Source of the DNA: Emticicia sp. BO119
GTDB taxonomy: Bacteria; Bacteroidota; Bacteroidia; Cytophagales; Spirosomataceae
Direction of reading: 5' to 3'
Length of the DNA: 64,000 nt
NCBI RefSeq assembly: GCF_013912375.1
Contig: NZ_JACETV010000002.1
Span: 744,001-808,000 of the forward strand
The notes under the pieces are model-generated. The model ran no database searches and was not told the DNA's origin. It was given only the letters and a program-made list of their open reading frames with translations. Shown here piece after piece: positions 52,574 to 61,542 of this stretch. Each line of letters starts with the position of its first letter. Within the stretch, counting starts at the first letter, position 1. Position numbers and translations under genes: made by a program.

Positions 52574-53032
52574 TTAAGCCTCTGCTTTTGTTTCTTCTAC
52601 TTCAGGCTCAGGGGCTTCTTCTTCGGCTGGAGCAGAGAATATCTCAGGTAAGTATTTTGAAAGTCCATTGTACCAGCTAATGATTTTCTTGATGTCTGAT
52701 GGATACACTTTCTGACGGTCAAAATCAGGCATTACCTGTGCAAAGAAATCAAAAAATTGATTATTCGAAAAGTTCTTATAATCATCTGCTACTGTTTCTC
52801 CGTGTAATTCACGGATTTTCAGAAAAATATCCGAAAGAGGTATAGATTTATTCTGATCTTCGGTATAAATCGAAATATCTTTCAATACAGATACCCGTGC
52901 ATTGGCACTAACCATTTCACGTTGTTTCTTATCGTCAAGTGTTTCTACAATTACGCCACCACGACCCGGCTTTAAAATTTTATACAATCCACTTTTTCCC
53001 GATATATGGGCAATGTCTCTTAATAATTCCAT
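52574..53032 (-). CDS. DUF5606 family protein
   Basis: A 152-residue cytoplasmic protein with the conserved opening MELLRDIAHISGKSGLYKIL, then LKPGRGGVIVETLDDKKQ, DISIYTEDQNKSIPLSDIFL and MPDFDRQKVYPSDIKKIISW. It ends in an acidic Glu/Ala-rich tail (about 132-152). This is a Bacteroidota-specific family of unknown function. It is followed by a terminator and preceded by engB on the same strand, 117 bases away. Confidence 0.9.
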   Translation of the reverse strand: MELLRDIAHISGKSGLYKILKPGRGGVIVETLDDKKQREMVSANARVSVLKDISIYTEDQNKSIPLSDIFLKIRELHGETVADDYKNFSNNQFFDFFAQVMPDFDRQKVYPSDIKKIISWYNGLSKYLPEIFSAPAEEEAPEPEVEETKAEA

Positions 53033-53149
53033 TTGATAAATAAGGTAAGCTTTATAACTGGCAATGTGTTTGTCAGTTTTCTAAATTATCGGATAAATTC
53101 AGCTGATAGCTTTGCTAATCAACGATTCATTCAGGTGCAAAATTATAAA

Positions 53150-53752
53150 TTATTTTTTAAAAGACTGGTTTAAGTCTTCTATTGCTTTCAATAATTCTTC
53201 ACGGCCTATCCGTTTTTCAGAAGAAGTTACAAAATAAGGTGGAATCTTGCTCCAGGTCATCAGCATCGTTTTTTTAAACAAATCAATATTTTGATCGGCA
53301 GTTACTTTGCCAACTTTATCGGCTTTTGTAAAAATCAGATAAAAAGGGATACCTTTTTCACCTAAAGCATCTATAAAGTTCAAGTCAACAGTCTGGGGCT
53401 CTATTCTGATGTCAATCAGCACAAATACACACATCAGATTTTCTCTGTTCGTCAGATAATCCCAAATCATTTTATCCCATTTTGCACGCTCGGCTTTAGG
53501 AGCTTTAGCAAAACCATAACCAGGTAAATCGACCAGAAACCAATTGTTATTAATAATAAAGTGGTTAATCAATTGCGTTTTACCGGGTGTTTGTGAGGTT
53601 TTGGCCAGGTTCTTATTAGCAGTAAGCATATTAATCAAAGAAGATTTACCCACATTTGACCTGCCTATAAAGGCATATTCGGGCAGCAAAGGCTTTGGGC
53701 TTTTACGGTGATCGGAGGCACTTTGAACAAATTTTGCTTCGGTGAGTTTCAT
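53150..53752 (-). CDS. engB: Ribosome biogenesis GTPase EngB (YsxC/YihA)
   Basis: A 200-residue essential GTPase for large-subunit ribosome assembly. The G-motifs are all visible: G1 GRSNVGKSSLIN (about 31-42), the G2-region SQTPGKT, G3 DLPGYGFA, G4 TKADK and G5-like TSSEK near the C-terminus. Length and motif spacing fit the family. The start MKLTEAKFVQSA is canonical. Confidence 0.95.
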   Translation of the reverse strand: MKLTEAKFVQSASDHRKSPKPLLPEYAFIGRSNVGKSSLINMLTANKNLAKTSQTPGKTQLINHFIINNNWFLVDLPGYGFAKAPKAERAKWDKMIWDYLTNRENLMCVFVLIDIRIEPQTVDLNFIDALGEKGIPFYLIFTKADKVGKVTADQNIDLFKKTMLMTWSKIPPYFVTSSEKRIGREELLKAIEDLNQSFKK

Positions 53753-53820
53753 GCTATTTTCAAATTTCAGACAATCCTTAAAGATTGCATTTTTCTTCTT
53801 TTATAACCAGTTGCTATAAA

Positions 53821-53873
53821 CTTAAGAAGAGAGAATAAAGCACAAAGGTAGTACTTTTTTCTCTCTTCTTAAG
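53821..53873. terminator. 15-bp perfect inverted repeat beyond sppA
   Basis: CTTAAGAAGAGAGAA (53821-53835) and TTCTCTCTTCTTAAG (53859-53873) are exact reverse complements across 23 bases. The element lies between the stop of sppA (53916) and the start of engB (53752). The minus-strand tail TTTATAG is a weak T tract, so termination is plausible but the large loop is unusual. Confidence 0.55.
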
Positions 53874-53915
53874 GTTTTATTCTATGGGCTCATGTTTCGC
53901 CCAATCATTAGGTTA

Positions 53916-55685
53916 TTATTTTATTTCCAGTTCAAACGGTATTCTGGCTTGTAATTTGTCCATACTCTGAAGCGTTTTTATCTGCTTGGCAAAAGGAGCA
54001 AGACTACCTAAATATGCCCTCATTTTTTCCTCTTCTTTATCTTTACTAAATTTATCCAGAATAGCATCAAGGCCGGATTTTTCGATAGGGTAATACTTAA
54101 CTCTGTAGTCACCATCTTTTAATTTCGCTTTTTGGGCAGCAATACTGATGGCATCATCCAGGCCACCTAATACATCAACCAAACCATTTGCTTTGGCTTG
54201 TGTGCCTGTCCAGACTCTTCCTCCTGCAATGGCTTTTAATTGTTCTATATTCATTCGACGGCCTTTCGCAGCTTTCGATGTGAAAGATTCATACCCATTA
54301 TTAACACTGTTCTGTATCATCATTTTTTCAGCATTGCTCATGGTTCTGGTTGTTGATGGGAAGTCAGAGAATTGATGCGAGCCCACAGCATCGAAAGTAA
54401 CACCCAGTTTCTGGGTCATCAGGTTTTCAATGTTAAAAATCATTCCGAAAATACCAATAGACCCTGTAATAGTAGTCGGGCGAGCTACAATTGTATCGCA
54501 AGCCATTGCCATATAATATCCACCTGAAGCCGCATAATCTCCCATTGAAGCAATAACAGGTTTTACTTTTTTTGTCAGTTCAACTTCTCTCCACATTACA
54601 TCAGATGCCAATGAACTACCACCACCTGAGTTTATTCTTAATACTACAGCTTTTACTTTAGGGTCGTTTCTGGCTTTTTGTAATTCTTTTACGATTTTAT
54701 CTGAACCAATAGTCCCTTCATTGCCTTCACCTGTTACAATATCACCTTCGCCTACAATCACGGCAATTTTTTTAGAAAGACTACCTTCTTTTACATATTT
54801 GTCGGCTTTCAGGTACTTATGAAGCGTAACATATTCAATTTTTTTATCTTTTTTTACACCTAATTCATGGCGAAGTGCCTGTTCAAATTCGTCCCAATAT
54901 CCAGTATTGGTAATCAATTTATATTTTACGGCGTCAGCAGGTTCCTGAATCAAGGCACTATTCAGAATAGTGTTCAGGTTGGTCATCGGTATATTTCTTG
55001 CCTGTGAAATATCGCCATAGAAGCGTGCGGCAATATCATTGATAAATGATTGTGTTTGCTCACGGTTGGCCTCACTCATATTTGTTCTGAAAAACGGCTC
55101 AACCGCACTTTTGTATTCACCTACTCTGAAAATTTCCGGTTTTACCCCGATCTTTTCAAACAAGCCTTTCATGAATATGTATTTCGCATTTAAGCCATTG
55201 AAGTCTAAACCACCACTTGGCGTTAAATAACTTTTATCTGCTACTGAACTCAGATAAACCGCTCCTTCTGACATGACTTCCGCATAAGAATACACAAACT
55301 TTTTAGATTTCTTGAAGTCTTCTAAGTAACTTCTTATTTCTTCTAAAGTGGCAAAACCTGCAGTCGGATATTCAGCGTGTAAATAAATACCCTTGATGTT
55401 GGGATCAAGCTTGGCATTAGCAATTGCTTCTTTGATCTGCGGTAGTCCCAGACGACCTGGACCCCGGCCACCCGAAAAAAGTTCAGTAAACGGGTCTTCC
55501 TGCGGAATATTTTCTGTAATTACTTGATTAAGGTCTATTTTAAGAACAGAGTTTTTTGATACAAAGGTTTTTTCATCAGCACTTGACATCATTGAGCCAA
55601 TACCCACTAAAATAAAAAAACAAACTACCATGAATACAAAGAGCCCGACAATTGTCGCAAAGACATATTTCAAAAATTGTAACAT
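53916..55685 (-). CDS. sppA: Signal peptide peptidase SppA (67K type)
   Basis: A 589-residue membrane-anchored serine-lysine protease with two tandem S49 domains. One transmembrane helix lies at about 7-33. The catalytic lysine is in GEYKSAVEP in the first half, and the catalytic serine is in the second half in RINSGGGSSLASDVMWRE. Other family segments are SYAEVMSEGAVYLSSVADK, MGDYAASGGYYMAMACDTIV and TGSIGIFGMIFNIENLM. It digests leftover signal peptides in the inner membrane. It reads in the same direction as engB. Confidence 0.95.
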   Translation of the reverse strand: MLQFLKYVFATIVGLFVFMVVCFFILVGIGSMMSSADEKTFVSKNSVLKIDLNQVITENIPQEDPFTELFSGGRGPGRLGLPQIKEAIANAKLDPNIKGIYLHAEYPTAGFATLEEIRSYLEDFKKSKKFVYSYAEVMSEGAVYLSSVADKSYLTPSGGLDFNGLNAKYIFMKGLFEKIGVKPEIFRVGEYKSAVEPFFRTNMSEANREQTQSFINDIAARFYGDISQARNIPMTNLNTILNSALIQEPADAVKYKLITNTGYWDEFEQALRHELGVKKDKKIEYVTLHKYLKADKYVKEGSLSKKIAVIVGEGDIVTGEGNEGTIGSDKIVKELQKARNDPKVKAVVLRINSGGGSSLASDVMWREVELTKKVKPVIASMGDYAASGGYYMAMACDTIVARPTTITGSIGIFGMIFNIENLMTQKLGVTFDAVGSHQFSDFPSTTRTMSNAEKMMIQNSVNNGYESFTSKAAKGRRMNIEQLKAIAGGRVWTGTQAKANGLVDVLGGLDDAISIAAQKAKLKDGDYRVKYYPIEKSGLDAILDKFSKDKEEEKMRAYLGSLAPFAKQIKTLQSMDKLQARIPFELEIK

Positions 55686-55908
55686 AATTTATAAAACGGT
55701 ATAGTTAATTAGAGTTTTCACGTGATACAACGTTTGTAAAACCAGTTTAGGAACAAAAGACGTACAATAGTTTGACAATTAGACTTACGCACAAGAATCC
55801 AGAACGGTTTAACATACAAAAGTATATGTACATACAGTAAAATACGTCAATATTATGATAAATGGCAGAAGTTTTAGCTAAGAGGAAATTTGAGAGGATA
55901 AGGTAAAA

Positions 55909-55941
55909 AGGCACTTATATCGAAGCCCGATCTAAGTGCCT
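55909..55941 (-). terminator. Intrinsic terminator of the persulfide dioxygenase gene
   Basis: AGGCACTTA (55909-55917) and TAAGTGCCT (55933-55941) form a perfect 9-bp stem. On the minus strand it is followed by TTTTTACC. It lies five bases beyond the stop codon at 55947. Confidence 0.82.
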
Positions 55942-55946
55942 GATTT

Positions 55947-57344
55947 TTAGTTTGCAGAGACTAATTCAGAAGTCGGTAATTCTTGTTTGATAGCACCAAT
56001 ACCACCTTCTACATTCACTACATTATCAAAACCTCTTGATTTAAGAATAGAAGCTGCAATCATGGAGCGATAGCCACCGGCGCAATGTATATAATTCGTA
56101 TCATGCTTTGAAAATTCTTCCATATTTTCGCTGATATAAGCCAGAGGTATATTATCAGCATTAACTAAATGTTCTGTTTCGTACTCACTACTTTTACGAA
56201 CGTCCTTTACTGTAACATCTCCTCCTTCTATATATATATTACGAAATTCTTGTGGAGTAATAGATTCAATACTATCAGTTTCTTTCCCTGCTTCTTTCCA
56301 CCCCTTAATACCTCCGGCCAGATAACCTAAAATATTGTCATAACCTACTCTTGATAAACGGGTGATTACTTCTGTTTCCAGGCCTGCTTCAGCCACAAAA
56401 AGAATGGGTTGCTGAATATCGGTTATCAAGGTACCTACCCACGGAGCAAAGTCTCCTTTCAGGCCAATATTAATACTATTCGGTATGAAAGCATCTTTAA
56501 AGTCTGCTGCCTGGCGGGTGTCTAAAATAATAGCTCCGGTTTCATTGGCTGCTGCCTCAAAGGCTTCTGGTGAAAGTGCCTGCAAGCCGGACTCCATCAC
56601 CGTTTCTAAATTGGCAGAGCCTGTTTTATTTAACTGAACGTTTTTTGGGAAGTAGTAAGGTGGAGGTGTTAACCCGTCAGTTACGGCATTGATAAAGTCT
56701 TCCTTACTTTGTTCCTGCAAGGCATAGTTTACCTGTTTCTGATGCCCCAAAGAATCAAAAGTTTCTTTGCTCATATTCTTCCCACAAGCCGAGCCTGCTC
56801 CATGGGCTGGATAAACAATGATATGGTCAGGCAAGGGAAGTATTTGATTTCTTAAAGAATCATATAAATACCCTGCTAAATCCTCTACGGTCAGATCTGA
56901 TTTCTGGGCGAGGTCCGGGCGGCCAACGTCACCAATAAACAGCGTGTCTCCTGTGAAAATACAGTATTCTTTACCATGTTCATCGAATAACAAATAGCAT
57001 GACGACTCCATCGTATGGCCGGGCGTATGCAAAACTTTGATCCTGATTTTACCTACTTCAAATACCTGTCCATCGGTAGCAATAATGCTCTCAAAAGCTG
57101 GGTTCGCATTTGGGCCATAAACAATAGGAGCGTTGGTTTTTTGTGATAGTTCTACATGACCAGACACAAAATCAGCATGGAAATGGGTCTCAAAAATGTA
57201 TTTAATGGTTGCGCCGTTTCTTTGTGCCTTATTAATGTAAGTGTTTGTTTCTCTTAAAGGATCAATGATGGCAGCCTCTCCGTCTGATTCAATATAATAG
57301 GCTCCTTGTGCCAGACAGCCTGTGTAGATTTGTTCGACTTTCAT
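55947..57344 (-). CDS. CstB-like persulfide dioxygenase-sulfurtransferase (MBL + two rhodanese domains)
   Basis: A 465-residue fusion. The N-terminal metallo-beta-lactamase fold (about 1-245) has THFHADFVSGH, LHTPGHTMESSC and FTGDTLFIGDVGRPDL, with an Fe(II)-type site. It is followed by two rhodanese domains (about 260-350 and 365-460). The first has AEAGLE where the catalytic Cys would be, and the second has an intact active-site loop HCAGGYRSM. This MBL-pseudorhodanese-rhodanese order is that of Staphylococcus aureus CstB, which oxidises low-molecular-weight persulfides to thiosulfate. Sulfide-stress detoxification is a reasonable inference. Confidence 0.9.
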   Translation of the reverse strand: MKVEQIYTGCLAQGAYYIESDGEAAIIDPLRETNTYINKAQRNGATIKYIFETHFHADFVSGHVELSQKTNAPIVYGPNANPAFESIIATDGQVFEVGKIRIKVLHTPGHTMESSCYLLFDEHGKEYCIFTGDTLFIGDVGRPDLAQKSDLTVEDLAGYLYDSLRNQILPLPDHIIVYPAHGAGSACGKNMSKETFDSLGHQKQVNYALQEQSKEDFINAVTDGLTPPPYYFPKNVQLNKTGSANLETVMESGLQALSPEAFEAAANETGAIILDTRQAADFKDAFIPNSINIGLKGDFAPWVGTLITDIQQPILFVAEAGLETEVITRLSRVGYDNILGYLAGGIKGWKEAGKETDSIESITPQEFRNIYIEGGDVTVKDVRKSSEYETEHLVNADNIPLAYISENMEEFSKHDTNYIHCAGGYRSMIAASILKSRGFDNVVNVEGGIGAIKQELPTSELVSAN

Positions 57345-57506
57345 GTTTGCTGATGTAACGTTCGTTGGTTTTCCAACGTGAAATTAGAAAAAAATGTTCA
57401 TCTATGCGTTTGATATAGACGATAAATAAACATGATTCCGGTCATATTTTTACTCAGTGAAACTCTGTGCTGTACTTCGAGTCACTATGTGGTTAAATTT
57501 TAAATG

Positions 57507-59000
57507 CTATACCATCTTTCCCAATTCATCAGCAATTTTCCGGTCATTAGATAAACGAGGAACTTTGTTTTGCCCACCTAATTTTCCTTGTGAGCGCATA
57601 TAGTTGATAAAAGCATCTCTTTTCAATGAAGTAATGACTAACGGTCTGAGGATACTACCCGTAATGAGATCATCGTAGTAGACATTCAGTTCAATCATTT
57701 TTTTATCCAGATCTTCAGCAAATTCTGTCATGTTTTTCGGAGGCGTAGCAAATTCAATCAGCCATTCATGGTAGGGCAGCCCTTCATCCGGAGATACCAT
57801 TGGTGCTACGGTAAATTCTATAATCTCAACCTCTGAATGGCGTTCACATGCAAATTTCATTGCTTTTTCTACCTCTTCACCAATCACGTGTTCACCAAAA
57901 GCTGAAATGAAATGTTTGATTCTACCCGAAACAATTACTTTATAAGGGTTTAGAGAAACAAACTTTACAGTATCTCCAATCGAATACCCCCATAGCCCAG
58001 CATTATTATTAATTACCAAAGCATAATTCTTATCCATTTCTACTTGCTCAATACTCAAGCGGGTGGGGTTTTCACTGAAATATTCTTCGGCCGGGATAAA
58101 TTCGTAGAAGATTCCGGTATTTAATAGCAGCAACATACCCGAATCATGCTGTTTGTTCTGATAGGCAAAAAAACCTTCAGAAGCAGGATATAACTCTATA
58201 GAATCAACTGGTTTACCGATAGATTCAAACAATTTAGCCCGATAAGGCTCAAAGTTTACTCCACCATATACAAACAAATCGAAAGTCGGAAATACATCTT
58301 TTATCTTTTTACCTGTACGAGCCTGAATTCTGTCGAAATACATCTGAACCCAGGGTGGAATACCCGAAATAAGGCTCATGGGCTGATTAATAGTTTCGTC
58401 AATGATTTTCTCCAGTTTTTCTTCCCAGTCTTCTATACAATTGGTGGCATAAGAGGGCATCCTGTTACTTTGCAGATAAGCCGGAACATGGTGAGTAGAA
58501 ATACCAGACAGACGGCCGATTTTTATACCATGTTTTTCTTTCATTTCAGGGCTGCCTGACAGAAAAATCAGTTTATTATCTAAGAATTTAGATTTACCTG
58601 TCTCATGGATATAACTGAGCAATGCATTTTTGGCCGAGTCAATATGATTATGGATAGAATCTTTAGAGATAGGAATATATTTTGTGCCAGAAGTAGTGCC
58701 GGAGGTTTTGGCAAAGTACAGGGGTTTACCTGGCCAGAGTATGTTTTCTTCCCCTTCTAAAATCTGATTTACATAGTGCCTGAGGTCTTCATAATCACGA
58801 ACAGGAACAGCCTGTTTGTAATCTTCATAAGACTGTATATCCTTAAAATGGTGGTCTTTGCCAAAGGTAGTATTACCTGCTTGCTCAACGAGTTTCTGTC
58901 TCCATTCAGCTTGTACCTGCGTTGAGCGGGCAATCCATTTTTCTTGTTGGGCAACTATATAAGCCGCCAGAGGTTTACTGATTATTGAACGAATTCCCAT
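57507..59000 (-). CDS. GH3 auxin-responsive promoter family protein
   Basis: A 497-residue GH3-fold acyl-adenylate-forming protein, the bacterial relative of plant GH3 amino-acid conjugating enzymes. It carries the ATP-binding loop YFAKTSGTTSGTKYIPIS (about 98-115), ELYPASEGFFAYQ, VINNNAGLWGYSIGDTVKFV and SGRIKHFISAFGEHVIGEE, and a C-terminal RSQGKLGGQNKVPRLS. It probably links a carboxylic acid to an amine after adenylation; the bacterial substrate is unknown. The gene's upstream side is the MITE-bearing island. Confidence 0.92.
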   Translation of the reverse strand: MGIRSIISKPLAAYIVAQQEKWIARSTQVQAEWRQKLVEQAGNTTFGKDHHFKDIQSYEDYKQAVPVRDYEDLRHYVNQILEGEENILWPGKPLYFAKTSGTTSGTKYIPISKDSIHNHIDSAKNALLSYIHETGKSKFLDNKLIFLSGSPEMKEKHGIKIGRLSGISTHHVPAYLQSNRMPSYATNCIEDWEEKLEKIIDETINQPMSLISGIPPWVQMYFDRIQARTGKKIKDVFPTFDLFVYGGVNFEPYRAKLFESIGKPVDSIELYPASEGFFAYQNKQHDSGMLLLLNTGIFYEFIPAEEYFSENPTRLSIEQVEMDKNYALVINNNAGLWGYSIGDTVKFVSLNPYKVIVSGRIKHFISAFGEHVIGEEVEKAMKFACERHSEVEIIEFTVAPMVSPDEGLPYHEWLIEFATPPKNMTEFAEDLDKKMIELNVYYDDLITGSILRPLVITSLKRDAFINYMRSQGKLGGQNKVPRLSNDRKIADELGKMV

Positions 59001-59055
59001 AATGAGGCAAATATAGGATTTTAGAATAAAATTTGTTTAAAATCCTGTTATTAGA

Positions 59056-59281
59056 TTATTGATATGACTTGTTGGGTGAAATTAAAAATATATTATCCCT
59101 ACGGGATACCAATGTTCAAATACCGTATTTCTCCTACTGATATATCGTCCCTACGGGACTAAAGATATCCCGTAGGGATGTTATATTGGTAGGAAAAGTA
59201 GGCGATTTTAGGAGTAAAGTCCTGTAAGGACGATATATTAAAGCCTCTAAATCTATTTCACCCAACGAGTTATTGATATGA
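59056..59281. mobile_element. MITE-like element (59068-59269) with 12-bp flanking direct repeats
   Basis: The direct repeat TTATTGATATGA occurs at 59056-59067 and 59270-59281, abutting both ends of a 202-bp unit. The unit starts CTTGTTGGGTGAAAT and ends ATTTCACCCAACGAG, which are inverted repeats with 14 of 15 matches. The interior contains four short palindromes (around CCCTACGGGA at 59097 and 59149, CCCGTAGGGA at 59169, GTCCTGTAAGGAC at 59219-59231) and the arm pair ATATATCGTCC/GGACGATATAT. No frame of note lies within. The structure fits a non-autonomous transposable element with target duplication; the enzyme is not encoded here. Confidence 0.75.
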
Positions 59282-60385
59282 TAAATTTAAACCAATCAAT
59301 AAAAAACAATAAACGTATGTAATCCTTCATTTCCAATAGTTGCTCTGTCAAAATCTGTTAAGGTAATTAACGAAGCATTCATCAATATAAAATAAAAGCA
59401 CGTATAGATCAGGTAACTGAAGGAACAAAGAATAAAATAAACTTTTAAGCTAAAAATGATGTATCAAGTCGATACTGGAGTTCTGACGATGTTTTTAGAG
59501 GAATTTTTGAAAGCTGTTTATCAAACATAAATCTATGTGAACCTATTTTATTTAAAGACAACTAAAACCACACTAAAGCGGCTGCTAAATCTTTTCCACC
59601 AGTTCAATTTTACCAAAAAACTACCGAAATTCTTTGAAAACAAAATCCTATATCAGAAATTTATAAGATACAAATTTATATTAAAACTATTGCCATGAAG
59701 TGATCTATAAAAAGGTATTCCAAAGCCCGTTAAAAGAGCGATTGGCTATACTTGGTTAACAATTTTTTCGGATTACATCAGGGTATCAGCCAATAAAAAC
59801 GAAACCGGAAAAGGTTACCAATATGGTGGGAACCTTTTTGGAAGAAGGCAGCACCGGAAGCCTGTTTAAAAGAGTGATTGGATATAAATATTAACAGTTT
59901 TTTCGGAGTGCGTCAGGGTATCAGCCAATAAAAACGAAACCAGAAAAGGTTACCAATATGGTGGGAACCTTTTTAGAAGAGGGCAGCACCGGAAGCCTGT
60001 TTAAAAGAGTAATTGGATTTATTACCTTATTTAAGCTATCCTGGGATGCACAACCTACCATAACCGCAGCAATTGAGATTCCTTGAATCTTAAGAGGTGA
60101 TTTTGTAATAGTTAAATCAAAAATATTAAAACAAGTTCGCAGCATTTTGCAATGCTGCTCAAACAAATAAAAACAGAATTTGTTAATACAATTATGCAAA
60201 TTTACAATCAAAACTAAAGCATTACGTGGCAGTCCTGATGATTCACAAATTTTAAATTCTTTTAAAAATTCAAAAAAAACCTTTCAAAGTAGAATAGAAG
60301 AAGATTCCACCGAATTTATTTATACTATTCGACCAATTAAAAAGTAAAAAATTTATTTTTCACAAAACTTTGCAAATAATAATTG
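59282..60385. other. Non-coding island, about 1.1 kb, with repeats and possible gene debris
   Basis: No confident gene was found between the MITE-like element and the mreB promoter. The first 440 bases are AT-rich with nothing recognisable. From about 59726 a 135-bp tandem repeat begins. After it the plus strand is open up to a stop near 60087 and reads KLSWDAQPTITAAIEIP at its end, which looks like the fragment of a lost gene. A small hairpin GCAGCATT (60139-60146) / AATGCTGC (60151-60158) lies beyond. A 96-codon minus-strand frame (60211-59921) has poor composition and is not called. Confidence 0.5.
59729..60017 (+). repeat. 135-bp tandem repeat, 2.1 copies
   Basis: Copy A (59729-59863), copy B (59864-59998) and partial copy C (59999-60017) share the marker G-TT(T)AAAAGAG-(C/T/A)-ATTGG at exact 135-base steps; GGGTATCAGC recurs at 59781 and 59916, also 135 apart. 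A and B differ at scattered bases. In one plus-strand frame both read YQPIKTKPEKVTNMVGTF then LEEGSTGSLFKRVIG, with stops between the copies. Period 135 = 45 codons, consistent with a decayed repeat-protein gene. Confidence 0.8.
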
Positions 60386-60393
60386 TAAATTTG
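60386..60393 (+). promoter_or_regulatory. Putative -7 element for mreBCD
   Basis: TAAATTTG at 60386-60393 matches TAnnTTTG. A TTTG at 60369-60372 is only 13 bases upstream, too close for a normal -33 element, so the upstream part is unresolved. It lies 40 bases before the mreB ATG. Confidence 0.45.
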
Positions 60394-60433
60394 CGGGCAA
60401 ATTTAAAAAACTCATTAACTCATAAAGCTCGAT

Positions 60434-61465
60434 ATGGCTGGATTGTTTAACTTTCTCACGAGTGACATCGCGATTGACCTGGGTACAGCAAATACCCTTA
60501 TTATCTACAAAGACCAGATTGTGGTAGATGAACCTTCTATTATTGCTTTGGACAAAATTACCGGAAAAGTGTTGGCGATAGGACACAAAGCAATGCAAAT
60601 GCATGAAAAAACAAATGAAAATATAAAAACTATCCGCCCTCTTAAAGATGGAGTAATTGCCGACTTTACCGCTGCCGAATTAATGATTCGCGGAATGATA
60701 AAAATGATTGAAACTGGTCGTAACTGGTTTTTCTCACCATCACACCGCATGGTAGTTTGTATTCCTTCTGGTATTACAGAGGTAGAAAAACGTGCGGTTA
60801 AGGATTCCTGCGAACACGCAGGTGCGAAAGAAGTGTATATGGTGCATGAGCCCATTGCAGCAGCTATCGGAATTGGTATTGATATTGAGCAGCCAAACGG
60901 ATCAATGATTGCTGATATTGGCGGTGGTACTACTGAGATTGCGGTTATTGCCCTTTCAGGCATTGTGTGTGAGGCATCTATCCGTATTGCAGGCGATTTG
61001 TTTACAAGAGACATCGTAGACTACATGCGTCGCGAGCATAATTTGTTAATCGGTGAGCGTTCAGCAGAGTTTATTAAAATTCAGGTAGGAGCAGCTTTAC
61101 CTGATTTAGATAACCCTCCGGCTGATATTGAAATCCGTGGCCGTGACCTGATGACTGGTATCCCTAAAGAAATTAAAGTAACATATAGCGAAATTGCTTA
61201 CGCTTTAGATAAATCTATCTCTAAAATTGAAGAGGCTATCATGCGTGCATTGGAAATGTCTCCACCGGAGCTTTCAGCTGATATATACGAAAACGGTATT
61301 TATCTGACAGGTGGTGGAGCCTTGTTGCATGGCTTAGACAAACGTTTGGCTATCAAAACGAAACTTCCTATTCATGTAGCCGATGATCCGCTTCGTGCAG
61401 TAGTACGTGGTACTGGCGAAGTTTTGAAAAACATAGAGAAATACAGAGCTGTTATTGTTCAGTAG
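60434..61465 (+). CDS. mreB: Rod shape-determining protein MreB
   Basis: A 343-residue bacterial actin that organises lateral cell-wall synthesis beneath the inner membrane. It has the amphipathic N-terminus MAGLFNFLTSDIAIDLGTAN (phosphate 1 loop DLGTAN), IRPLKDGVIADF, VHEPIAAAIGIGIDIE, the phosphate 2 loop IADIGGGTTEIAVIAL, the adenosine motif LTGGGALLHGLD and a full C-terminal subdomain. First gene of mreBCD; a stable hairpin separates it from mreC. Confidence 0.97.
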   Translation: MAGLFNFLTSDIAIDLGTANTLIIYKDQIVVDEPSIIALDKITGKVLAIGHKAMQMHEKTNENIKTIRPLKDGVIADFTAAELMIRGMIKMIETGRNWFFSPSHRMVVCIPSGITEVEKRAVKDSCEHAGAKEVYMVHEPIAAAIGIGIDIEQPNGSMIADIGGGTTEIAVIALSGIVCEASIRIAGDLFTRDIVDYMRREHNLLIGERSAEFIKIQVGAALPDLDNPPADIEIRGRDLMTGIPKEIKVTYSEIAYALDKSISKIEEAIMRALEMSPPELSADIYENGIYLTGGGALLHGLDKRLAIKTKLPIHVADDPLRAVVRGTGEVLKNIEKYRAVIVQ

Positions 61466-61479
61466 ATTTAATAAGCTTC

Positions 61480-61526
61480 AAACTATGGGTTACCAGTTGT
61501 CTCAGACAACTGGTAATCCATAGTTT
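61480..61526 (+). promoter_or_regulatory. Long hairpin between mreB and mreC
   Basis: AAACTATGG-G-TTACCAGTTGT (61480-61500) pairs with ACAACTGGTAA-T-CCATAGTTT (61506-61526), 20 Watson-Crick pairs plus one G/T, around a 5-nt loop. It fills most of the 77-base gap between mreB and mreC. No T tract follows, so full termination is unlikely; RNA processing or partial attenuation that yields more MreB than MreC/MreD is a plausible role. Confidence 0.6.
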
Positions 61527-61542
61527 CAATCCATAAAGACTT

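Noticed and set aside
55947-57344. First rhodanese domain without catalytic Cys as a gene defect
   Set aside because: The pseudorhodanese in the middle is the normal state in the CstB-type architecture, so it is not a loss event.
59921-60211. 96-codon minus-strand frame over the tandem repeat
   Set aside because: It crosses a 135-bp repeat, has no recognisable protein features, and the opposite strand gives more protein-like translation.
60369-60372. TTTG as the -33 element of mreB
   Set aside because: It is 13 bases from TAAATTTG, too close for the Bacteroidota promoter spacing of about 19-20.
60505-61014. Antisense 169-codon frame over mreB
   Set aside because: It lies wholly inside mreB on the other strand, whose sense frame is strongly conserved. 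It is a shadow of the gene.
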